64,000 nt of DNA from Acidisarcina polymorpha (GTDB taxonomy: Bacteria; Acidobacteriota; Terriglobia; Terriglobales; Acidobacteriaceae), in contig NZ_CP030840.1 of assembly GCF_003330725.1 (NCBI RefSeq), forward strand, positions 2,790,001-2,854,000, read 5' to 3'. A program made the translations under genes and the position numbers. Numbering within the stretch: position 1 is the first letter of the stretch; the number at the start of each line of letters is the position of its first letter. Under the pieces are notes generated by a model. That model did not search any database. It was not told where the DNA came from and saw only the letters and a program-made list of their open reading frames with translations. Positions 34,683 through 42,532 of this stretch are shown here, one piece after another.

Positions 34683-36890
34683 ATGAACCGACGCAGCTTC
34701 ATCGTACGCGGGGGAAGCGCTGTGGTGGCTTCCGCATTGCCCCGTGCTGTAGCCCTTGCTCAAACTGCTAGCCAAGCTACTGGGCAGGGAAATCAGGCAG
34801 GCGAGCCGCTTACCTGGTCTCCGGGAGAGCTCTCCTTTTTCTTTGAGGTAGCCGGAGGTCGTCTCCGTCAAGGCCTTCTGCTGCCTGGCAACGCCGCGAC
34901 GCAGGTCATTTCAACGAACGGCCAATCGACTGGTGTTGAAGTGGCAGTTCAATTTGATAACGAGAATTCACCGGACCAGGGAATGAAGCTCGGAATGGGT
35001 CAGCCCGGGCTTCGCCTCGTATACGCAGATAAGCAAACAGAAGCTCACGATTTGGGAGAACGCCTCATCCTCCACCAAATAGACGAGGCTTCGCAACTGC
35101 ACGTCGAATCGTTTTACCAGGCCGTGAAGGGCTGCGCCGTCGCGCGCCGCTGGACGCGAGTGACCAACAAGGGCAGCCGCCCTTTGGGCATCAACTACAT
35201 TTCTTCCGCGATGCTCCACAGCCTGGCCCCTGCGCAGGCGTTTGAAGACGATCTGCGGATCCATACTGCCTTCAACAGCTGGATGTCAGAAGCCCAATGG
35301 CACTCGCTCAGGCCGTCGGAACTGGGCATGATCGAGAATGAGCGGACCAGTTGGTCCGAGGCTTGCGCCTCCAGCATCGGCAGTTGGTCCTCGGGCAAGT
35401 TTCTTCCCATGGCCATGGTGGAGAATGTGAAGGAGGGTCTGACCTGGTTCTGGCAGATCGAACACAATGGCTCGTGGTATTGGGAGGTGTCCAATACCTC
35501 GGAGCGGGGGATCCATGCCAATAACGTCTATGCCTATATTGGAGGACCCGACGATCTTCACGCGGATGCATGGAAGCAACTGAAGCCAGGACAATCCTAT
35601 GAGACCGTTCCCGTCGCGGTCGGCTGTGTGCGTGGCGGCTTCGAAGAGGCGGTCGCGCAACTCACCCAATATCGGCGACGATTACGCCAGAGCCCAGTGA
35701 GTCGCCCACCGGACCGTCTACCGGTAATCTTCAACGATTACATGAACTGCCTGTGGGCCGACCCAACCGAAGCCAAGGAGCTTCCGATGATCGAAGCTGC
35801 CGCCGCAGTGGGTTGCGACTATTACGTAATCGACGCCGGCTGGTACGCCAAGCTGCACGAGGACTGGAGTCCAACCCTTGGAACTTGGCTTCCCTCTGAG
35901 GATCGATGGCCACATGGTCTGCAATTCACATTAGATAAGATCCGGTCCGCCGGTATGGTCCCCGGCCTCTGGCTGGAGCCTGAAGTGGCCGGAGCACGTT
36001 CCCAACTCGCGGCCACACGATCCTCCGATTGGTTCCTGCAACGCCACGGGGAGCGAGTGCTGCGGAATTCACGATACATGCTGGACTTCCGCAACCCTCA
36101 AGTCACGAGCTATCTTTCCGACGTGGTGCGCAGGCTGGCCGGCGCCTACGGCATCGGCTACATCAAGATGGACTACAACGTGAATACGTTGACGGGCACC
36201 GACCTCAATGCGGACAGTCCCGGGCAAGGGCTGCTGGAACACAACCGCGCGGTCCAACGATGGCTCGACCAGATACTTCAGGAGTTCCCCAGCCTGGTGA
36301 TTGAGAATTGCGCCAGCGGAGGCAGCCGCATGGACTACGCGATGCTCGCGAGGCTACAGATCCAATCCATGTCGGACCAGGAAGACTACCGCAGACTGCC
36401 GAGTCTGCTCGTAGGGTCGACTGCTGCCGTTCTGCCGGAACAGCTTGGCATATGGGCCTACCCCTTGGCAGATGCGGACGCGGACCAGGCCAGCTTCAAC
36501 ATGGTCACGGCGATGTCCAGCAGGATTCACCAAAGCGGACGCCTCGACAAGCTCTCGCCGGCTGCGTCGGCCCAGGTGAAACGCGCCATCGAGGTTTATA
36601 AGAACGAGATTCGCCCACATCTCGCGACGTCAATTCCGTTTTATCCTCTGGGGACGCCGGCCATCAGCCGGAGGACTGATCCAGTCGCTCTTGGAATGCG
36701 CTCCCCGGGTGGAACTTTCTTATATGCATGGAGACTTGAAGGCGCTTCCGAAGTGAAGATTCCCATAAGAGCCGAGTCGGCGACGCTTCTTTACCCTTCC
36801 GACCTGGGAACTGCGGTCCAACGAGACTCCAACAGCATCACCTTACAGTTCCCGCGCCCCTATATGGGCGCCGTCCTCACGATTCATTGA
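34683..36890 (+). CDS. Tat-exported GH36 alpha-galactosidase
   Basis: ATG at 34683 follows GGGAG. The 735-residue protein has a Tat signal (NRRSFIVRGGSAVVASALP), an N-terminal beta-sandwich, the TIM barrel from about 345 (PVIFNDYMNCLWADPTEAKE, IDAGWY, PGLWLEPEVAG), nucleophile Asp497 in GYIKMDYN, ENCASGGSRMDY, and acid/base Asp565 in QSMSDQEDY, then a C-terminal beta domain. These are the full GH36 catalytic features, so it should release terminal alpha-galactose from oligosaccharides or galactomannan in the periplasm. Its length is normal for the family. The next gene on the same strand appears to have been cut away (see 36949). Confidence 0.93.
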   Translation: MNRRSFIVRGGSAVVASALPRAVALAQTASQATGQGNQAGEPLTWSPGELSFFFEVAGGRLRQGLLLPGNAATQVISTNGQSTGVEVAVQFDNENSPDQGMKLGMGQPGLRLVYADKQTEAHDLGERLILHQIDEASQLHVESFYQAVKGCAVARRWTRVTNKGSRPLGINYISSAMLHSLAPAQAFEDDLRIHTAFNSWMSEAQWHSLRPSELGMIENERTSWSEACASSIGSWSSGKFLPMAMVENVKEGLTWFWQIEHNGSWYWEVSNTSERGIHANNVYAYIGGPDDLHADAWKQLKPGQSYETVPVAVGCVRGGFEEAVAQLTQYRRRLRQSPVSRPPDRLPVIFNDYMNCLWADPTEAKELPMIEAAAAVGCDYYVIDAGWYAKLHEDWSPTLGTWLPSEDRWPHGLQFTLDKIRSAGMVPGLWLEPEVAGARSQLAATRSSDWFLQRHGERVLRNSRYMLDFRNPQVTSYLSDVVRRLAGAYGIGYIKMDYNVNTLTGTDLNADSPGQGLLEHNRAVQRWLDQILQEFPSLVIENCASGGSRMDYAMLARLQIQSMSDQEDYRRLPSLLVGSTAAVLPEQLGIWAYPLADADADQASFNMVTAMSSRIHQSGRLDKLSPAASAQVKRAIEVYKNEIRPHLATSIPFYPLGTPAISRRTDPVALGMRSPGGTFLYAWRLEGASEVKIPIRAESATLLYPSDLGTAVQRDSNSITLQFPRPYMGAVLTIH

Positions 36891-36948
36891 CACCTAAGTC
36901 GGCAAAATCCGCGGATGTTTCGAGACGGAGTGCAGGCAGTCGTCGGTG

Positions 36949-37047
36949 GTGAAAGAAATCACGTCGACGCGCCGCGAGGCGATGCTGAGCATCCTGGGAG
37001 CGGCGGTGGCTGCGTGCGGGCTTGCCTACAATGTCATGGCGTACTAG
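36949..37047 (+). pseudogene. Orphan Tat signal peptide (5' stump of a lost gene)
   Basis: GTG at 36949 opens a 32-codon frame VKEITSTRREAMLSILGAA then VAACGLA, a typical twin-arginine signal with a possible lipobox-like Cys. It is then cut by a stop at 37045. From about 37015 the DNA becomes antisense AraC-gene debris, so a deletion or recombination has removed the mature protein. Its position after the GH36 gene suggests it was the next gene of that operon. Confidence 0.5.
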
Positions 37048-37330
37048 GCGCGGATGCCCTGCAGCTGTAAGCATGCCCGTGCTCTGGTGTACTTGATCTT
37101 GCGCCATCGTTCTTTAGAGAAATGACTTATGCGGAAGGTTCTTTCACGGGAGAGAATGATCGAGGGATTAGCAAAAGCGTCGATGGGAAACGGTCGGGAG
37201 AATACCCCCTCTCTCTTGCCCGTAAGTAGAGGGATTGCCACTTAGCCGACTCGCTAGTCAGCAGTTCCTTGACGTTTCCGGCACCACACTGCCTCTTACG
37301 TCGTCAGCCAGCCGACTCACTTCCGTGTGT
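36990..37330 (-). pseudogene. Degenerate N-terminal part of an AraC-family regulator
   Basis: Read from right to left in three frames, the minus strand gives ELLTSESAKWQSLYLRARE, then FPIDAFANPSIILSRERTF and RISHFSKERWRKIKYTRAR, then GMLTAAGHPRLVRHDIVGKP. Each matches in order the N-terminal domain of the intact AraC protein encoded at 45917-46837 (LLTSDSANWKSLYLQS, IGAFTNPSIILIHERHF, GILTPAGLPRLVRHDSVGK). At least two frameshifts are present and the DNA-binding half is missing. It is a dead paralogue. Confidence 0.8.
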
Positions 37331-37347
37331 GCCTCCGTACCTCTGAT

Positions 37348-37390
37348 GATATGCTGCTATCGCAGCATATCGAGTGTGAGTTCCACTCGA
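37348..37390. repeat. Two overlapping perfect inverted repeats
   Basis: A 10-bp perfect stem GATATGCTGC / GCAGCATATC with a TATC loop (37348-37371) overlaps a second 7-bp dyad TCGAGTG / CACTCGA with a 7-bp spacer (37370-37390). They lie just upstream of the decayed AraC gene. A weaker related sequence sits at the matching place before the intact AraC gene (about 46867-46890). They look like an autoregulatory operator; a terminator is unlikely because no T-run follows. Confidence 0.55.
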
Positions 37391-38147
37391 TTGTAGACAT
37401 TAGGGTTGACCGGCACTTCGTGCCCGGCGAGCGTTGCTCTTTGAAGCGGCCACAATGATGGTCATTTTAGCTTGCGCCTGCAACGCCTCCATACCCATAC
37501 AGCGCGTCGCATGATAACTCCATGTGCCTTCGTGACTGATTATGCTGCCGCCAGCAATGGCACTACTGAGCCGGCCAATCGGTTTCGTGCTGAAACTCTC
37601 ATAGACTTCGACCTCGGCGGCCACCTTTGAGTGGGTGTAGCTTCTGCGCCCAGTGTCAACTTATAACAACATGTTTTCGAGTGCTCGCGTTGCGATCTAT
37701 CGCGGCCGAACGCTGTAAGTTGTCCATTCGATTGCTTGAGTTGCTCAAAACTGCGAAAGACTGTCCAGATCTTGCGATTCATGCGAACGGAGAGTGAGCA
37801 CTTACAACCGCCGATTTTCCGGGCACATCGTAGTGGTCGGACGCCAGGAGGGACACGCGTTGTCTCCTCTGCAAGAGAAGGAGCGATAAGTATCAAAGTG
37901 AATGTTGATGCAGACGGCTGGATAATGCGGCGACGAAAGGTTATACAAGCCCGAATCACCCTGCGCCCGGTAGCCAATTTAAGGCAATTCCGTTCACCTG
38001 AGACTGCCATACGCAATGTCTCCGCAACCGCGATTCACGTGAAGTGAGGATTCAGTCGTCAAGATGACTTAAGGAGAGAATTTCTCCTGAGGGACGACGC
38101 AAAGCTCTCCCTGCGCCGCGAGGCAGCAAAGGGCGATTTTATCTCGT
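37391..38147. other. Spacer without a supported gene
   Basis: A minus-strand frame of about 75 codons at 37400-37624 (VYESFSTKPIGRLSSAIAGG) reads somewhat protein-like but has no recognisable family or ribosome site. A minus frame of 158 codons at 37540-38016 is Arg/Ser-rich and looks fortuitous. The region is probably further gene debris. Confidence 0.3.
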
Positions 38148-39146
38148 ATGGAGGTTGTTTTGTTCCCTCAAGATGCTATTCCAGCAAGGAACGCTGGCGT
38201 TGTGTCATCCAGGCAAGCGTGCTTGGAACTCCTCGCGCGTACTCTCGAGGCCCAGGTCAGACCGGATCCTAAAGGTGTTATAAAGAAAACCGCCGTTCCT
38301 GACATTTCCATCATTCGGTCCAACCATGCAACGTCAACCAAGTCTCAAATGTCGAGACCGACAATTTGGATCACGCTTCAGGGCGCAACTACAGTTATCC
38401 GTGAAAAGCAACACCTCTCTTATAGTCCCGGTGAAGCGTTTCTCTTAATGGCTGGATCAGGCTGCAGCTGCACGGTGCACGCAAGCAGTGCCGGTAATCC
38501 CTATCTCGGGCTCTGTGTAGAGTTGGACTACGCCCACTCACGAGAGATTGCAGATAGACTTGGTCTCCTACGGAAATCGGCTATTTCCTCCGACAGGTCT
38601 GATATCTCGGCACTTGATCTAAGCTTGCCACTGCTGCAGTGTTTGTTGCGCACGATCTCTTTACTCGAGAGCCCAAAGGCAGTGCAAATTCTTCAGCAAA
38701 GTCTGCTGCGAGAGATTTGCTATTGGCTGCAATCAGGTCCGGGCGGGAGGCAGCTTGCGCAGCGCCTCTTTACAGCGGGCCAAGGGATTCGTGCCTCCGA
38801 TGCCGTAAGGCATTTGCACGCGAACTTTAGCAATCCTGTGTGTGTTGACGACCTAGCAGATCTTGTTTGCATGAGTCCGGCCACGTTACACCGCCAGTTC
38901 AAGCTTTTGACCTCTTTGTCCCCACACCAGTACCTAAAACGACTTCGGCTTCTAGAAGCCAGGCGGCTGCTCTTTGGTGGTAAGACGAATGTGAAGAGCG
39001 TCGCCTTTCAGGTGGGATACCTAAGTGCGTCTCATTTCAGCAGGGAGTACGCACGTCTGTTCGGCCAGCCTCCCGGACAGAAAGAGGTTAAGCACAGGGG
39101 CGCTCGTATCTTGCAAGATCAACAAATGGCTGAGGTGGAAGATTGA
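38148..39146 (+). CDS. AraC-family regulator with AraC_N (PF06719-type) domain
   Basis: The 332-residue protein has an N-terminal cupin-like ligand domain of the AraC_N type (about 50-200: PTIWITLQGATTVI, YSPGEAFLLMAGS) and a C-terminal double helix-turn-helix (about 215-315: DDLADLVCMSPATLHRQFK, VKSVAFQVGYLSASHFSREYARLFGQPP). The second helix-turn-helix has the classical GY.S.SHFSR.Y...FG.P signature. No strong ribosome site is seen at 38148, so a slightly later start is possible. It precedes the amidase on the same strand by about 200 bp and may regulate it or the SDR. Confidence 0.88.
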   Translation: MEVVLFPQDAIPARNAGVVSSRQACLELLARTLEAQVRPDPKGVIKKTAVPDISIIRSNHATSTKSQMSRPTIWITLQGATTVIREKQHLSYSPGEAFLLMAGSGCSCTVHASSAGNPYLGLCVELDYAHSREIADRLGLLRKSAISSDRSDISALDLSLPLLQCLLRTISLLESPKAVQILQQSLLREICYWLQSGPGGRQLAQRLFTAGQGIRASDAVRHLHANFSNPVCVDDLADLVCMSPATLHRQFKLLTSLSPHQYLKRLRLLEARRLLFGGKTNVKSVAFQVGYLSASHFSREYARLFGQPPGQKEVKHRGARILQDQQMAEVED

Positions 39147-39350
39147 AAGCTTTAGGCATAGAAGCAACGTAGCTTCAGCCGTCAGATTGTCTGGTGGGGA
39201 TCGAGATTCCTAGCTTGCCAGGCACCCCTTGTTAGGTTGCAAAGGGCGATGATTACCGACACAAAGCGGCAATCTGTCATTGCTGTATATGCGTTCGCAG
39301 GCGGCTTTGCCGGCTGGTCGAAAGACTTAATATCTCCCGAAGGAGCAAGT

Positions 39351-40841
39351 ATGGCAATCGCAACTGATATGAAAGTTTCGTTAGGACCCTTTTCGACTGT
39401 GCAGCAGCTTTCCTCCGCGCTAAACAGAAACGAGCTAAGCGCTGAGGAATTATTGATGGCGACTGTCGAGCGAATCGAAGCAGTCAACCCCACCGTCAAC
39501 GCCATCGTCGCGATGGACGTGGATCTCGCCCGGAAATCGGCGAGGGAAAGCGACAAGAGGCGCGCGGCAAATGCCGTTCGCGGGCCGCTCGACGGCATAC
39601 CGATGACCGTGAAGGATAGTATTGCAGTCGAGGGATTTCCTGCCACATCAGGCTTTCCTCCCCTGGCAAATTATCGCCCGAACTCCGACGCGCCGAGCGT
39701 GTCGCGATTGAGACGTGCCGGCGTCACGTTCGTTGGCAAATCTAATTTGTCCACGATGGCCAGCGACTTTCAGAGCGACAATTCGCTTTTCGGTACTACG
39801 CGCAACCCTTGGAACCTGGAGATGACGTCCGGAGGTTCCTCGGGAGGCGCGGCAGCGGCCCTGGCTACAGGCATGATACCGCTGGAGCTCGGTAGTGATA
39901 TTGGCGGCTCGGTTCGCCAACCGGCTCATTTCTGCGGCATATACGCCCATAAGCCGACGTTCGAAATCTATCCGCAACGAGGCCACGTTCCGCCGCCGCC
40001 GGGGGTCATGAGCATAGCCGACATGGGAGTGCTCGGACCGATGGCCAGGTCCGCCCAGGATTTAAACCTGGCGCTAGAAGCTCTCCTTCTCGACGAAGAA
40101 AGCACAGGCCGAGGCAGATGGATACCTGAAATACCACCTCCCCGCTTCGCACGTCTTTCAGCAGCCCGCATTGCACTCTGGTCGAGCGATGATGCGTTCC
40201 CGGTAGATCGCGCTACTGCCGACATGATGGAAACGGTCGCCACGCGTCTCGAAAAGGCAGGTGCTGCAGTAGATCGACACGCTCGGCCGTTTTCTGATTT
40301 GACCGAAGTCGCGGACGCCTACTTTCAGCTACTCATGCCTCTGCTGCTCGGGAGTTACACGCCGAACGAATTGGAAGCCATGTTGGAGCGTAACCCCGAT
40401 GCAAAGTTTGTGAAACTGATCCACGCCGGCGCGCGTCAGACTGCGGCGGAGATGGCGAAGTCGAAGGAAGTTCAAACGAGGGCAATCTCCTCTTGGCGTA
40501 CCTTTTTTGAGCGATTCGACGCTCTAATTTGTCCTGTTTCGCCCCACGCCGCGTTCCCTCACAATCTTTCGGTTTCATCCGTAGAGCGCGAGTTGGTGGT
40601 CCAGGAGCGCCGCTACCCTTATTGGGATCATGTGGTCTGGTGCGGGGCACTGGCGAATTTTGCTTATCTTCCGGCGACCGCCAGACCAATCACCTTCACC
40701 TCCGCCGGACTACCGATGGGAATCCAAATCGTAGGCCCATATCTGGAAGACCGAACACCGATCCACGCGGCCCTGCTAATGGACGATCTATTCGGAGGCT
40801 TCATACCGCCTCCGCAATTTGAGGAAAACAAAGATTGGTGA
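39351..40841 (+). CDS. Amidase signature family enzyme
   Basis: ATG at 39351 follows GGAG by about six bases; the frame is open back to 39237 without signals. The 496-residue product has the amidase-signature catalytic triad Lys88 (MTVKDS), cis-Ser163 (GGSSGGAAAAL) and Ser187 (GSDIGGSVRQPA). The 75 and 24 residue spacings are the same as in FAAH. It hydrolyses a carboxamide to acid and ammonia in the cytoplasm; the substrate is unknown. There is no gatB or gatC nearby, so it is not glutamyl-tRNA amidotransferase. It lies between an AraC regulator and an SDR on the same strand. Confidence 0.92.
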   Translation: MAIATDMKVSLGPFSTVQQLSSALNRNELSAEELLMATVERIEAVNPTVNAIVAMDVDLARKSARESDKRRAANAVRGPLDGIPMTVKDSIAVEGFPATSGFPPLANYRPNSDAPSVSRLRRAGVTFVGKSNLSTMASDFQSDNSLFGTTRNPWNLEMTSGGSSGGAAAALATGMIPLELGSDIGGSVRQPAHFCGIYAHKPTFEIYPQRGHVPPPPGVMSIADMGVLGPMARSAQDLNLALEALLLDEESTGRGRWIPEIPPPRFARLSAARIALWSSDDAFPVDRATADMMETVATRLEKAGAAVDRHARPFSDLTEVADAYFQLLMPLLLGSYTPNELEAMLERNPDAKFVKLIHAGARQTAAEMAKSKEVQTRAISSWRTFFERFDALICPVSPHAAFPHNLSVSSVERELVVQERRYPYWDHVVWCGALANFAYLPATARPITFTSAGLPMGIQIVGPYLEDRTPIHAALLMDDLFGGFIPPPQFEENKDW

Positions 40842-40988
40842 ACTCAACCCCCATTGAGGGGCTGTGGGTGGCGTCTCTGTTCCAACGCTCTACCGATCAA
40901 ATTGCAAAAGAGGCGGCGGGTGCCGCTCAAGTGCCCTGTGTAAGCGACGGGCTAATGCACGACAACGCAGCAGGAAGAGGACAAAGCA

Positions 40989-41720
40989 ATGGGTAAGCTC
41001 GATGGAAAGGTCGCAGTCATTACTGCGGCGACCTCCGGCATGGCATTGGCGACGGCGAGACTGTTTGCTGAAGAGGGTGCCCACGTGTTTATTACGGGGC
41101 GCAGGCAGGAGAAGCTGGATGAGGCGGTGAAGCTGATTGGACGAAATGTGACAGGTGTGCAAGGGGATGCGTCGAACCTGGCAGATCTGGATCGGCTCTA
41201 CGATACGGTGAAGCGGGAGAAGGGCAGCATCGACGTCTTGTTCGCGAGTGCTGGAAGAGGCGAGCCTGCGCCGCTTGAGCAGGTGACAGAGGAGTTTTTT
41301 GACAACATCTTCGATCTCAACGTGCGGGGTACTCTGTTCACAGTGCAGAAGGCGTTGCCCCTGTTCAACGACAAGGGCTCGATCTTCCTGAATGGATCGG
41401 GCATGAGCGTGAAGGGATTCCCCGGCTTTTCCGTCTACGCTGGGAGCAAGGCCGCGCTGCGGTCGTTTGTGCGGACTTGGCTGCTTGAACTGAAGCAGCG
41501 AGGCATCCGGGTGAATGTACTGAGCCCGGGGCCGATCGACACGCCAGCCAACGACTGGATGAGTGAGGAGATGAAGGAATACATCCGAGCGCAGGTGCCG
41601 CGAGGGGAGTGGGGACGCCCGGAGGAGATTGCCACCGTCGCGCTGTTCCTGGCGTCCAGCGATTCAAGCTTCATCAACGGTATGGAGTTGTTCGTGGATG
41701 GCGGAGCGACGCAGATCTGA
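40989..41720 (+). CDS. SDR family oxidoreductase with altered glycine motif
   Basis: A 243-residue classical short-chain dehydrogenase/reductase: cofactor region at residues 12-19 reads TAATSGMA instead of TGxxxGIG, then the acceptor-phosphate Arg pair (ITGRRQEK) suggesting NADPH, NAG-like ASAGRGEP, catalytic Ser in NGSGMS, YAGSK (Tyr-x-x-x-Lys), the SPGPIDTP loop and the usual C-terminal end FVDGGATQI. Two of the three Rossmann glycines are replaced by Ala, which is unusual and may weaken or change cofactor binding. Ribosome site GAGG is about 12 bases upstream. It is a paralogue of the SDR at 48192. Confidence 0.9.
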   Translation: MGKLDGKVAVITAATSGMALATARLFAEEGAHVFITGRRQEKLDEAVKLIGRNVTGVQGDASNLADLDRLYDTVKREKGSIDVLFASAGRGEPAPLEQVTEEFFDNIFDLNVRGTLFTVQKALPLFNDKGSIFLNGSGMSVKGFPGFSVYAGSKAALRSFVRTWLLELKQRGIRVNVLSPGPIDTPANDWMSEEMKEYIRAQVPRGEWGRPEEIATVALFLASSDSSFINGMELFVDGGATQI

Positions 41721-41790
41721 AGACCTGGGTTACCTGGCGGACAGGTGGCAGCTACTTTGATGCTGGTCGCGAATTCATCCGCCCAGGTAG

Positions 41791-42222
41791 ATGTCCTGCC
41801 TGCCATCCTATTTCGCTCATGACAATCTCAAGTTGAACAAGCGTCTCAGCGTCAATGTCGGGTTGAATCATGAGCACCGCAGGCAGCCAGTGGACACGCG
41901 AAATCACCTTGGCAGCTTTGATGTCGCGACCAACTCTGACCTTTCGTACCCAGACACTAACGTACTTGGACTCGAGAGGGCGATGGTCAAGCGCGCCGCC
42001 GATTCAACTCCAAGCCTCTTTTTTCCCGGCTGGGGCCCTCTCCTGAAGGAAGAGGGCTCATACGACATGACGTTCAGTGCAATGAGCGGCGCGGAAACGC
42101 CATATACCGGCTGGGGTACAGGTATGGTCGACCTCGACAACGATGGGTTTCCCGACATCTTTCTAGTCGCCGGGAATGTTTATCCCAAGGTCGAAAATGA
42201 AAACGACGCTATATCTTCATAA
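41791..42222 (+). pseudogene. Mosaic of TonB-receptor and FG-GAP/ASPIC gene fragments
   Basis: One open frame joins two unrelated protein pieces. LKLNKRLSVNVGLNHEHRR and PVDTRNHLGSFDVATN match the beta-barrel part of acidobacterial TonB-dependent receptors. After about 41990 the frame reads SYDMTFSAMSGAETPYTG and WGTGMVDLDNDGFPDIFLV then AGNVYPKVE, typical of FG-GAP/CRTAC1 (ASPIC/UnbV) proteins. Degraded text continues to about 42320. There is no start signal, signal peptide or complete domain, so this is debris from at least two genes. The rest of the 41721-42532 gap shows nothing. Confidence 0.6.
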
Positions 42223-42532
42223 GCGCTTCTCCCTTTCCTGGTAACCCTTCCACGTTTCCGGTTCTGCTTATTCGCAACATCTCAACGGGCAAGTACCGGC
42301 GGCTCGGTCGCAACGTCATGGAGGCATAATTGTTGCGACTAGATACGTTAAGGCGGATATCTAGATAAGCCCGGTATTCCGATTCAGGACGAAGGGTCCC
42401 GGCAATTGCAGTCCTGGCCGGACGCTAGTTCCCGAACCAAGAATCATGATCGACGACGAATAATTCAGTTGGCGACAAGGCGCTTCTAGATATGAATGCG
42501 CCATATCTCAACATGGGAAGAATTTGGCAAAT

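Noticed and set aside
37348-37371. Rho-independent terminator for the GH36 operon
   Set aside because: The hairpin is perfect but more than 450 bp from the GH36 stop, and no T-run follows on either strand; an operator is more likely.
37540-38016. 158-codon minus-strand frame
   Set aside because: It is Arg/Ser/Cys-rich without domain, signal peptide or ribosome site in a region of gene debris; support is too weak to call a gene.
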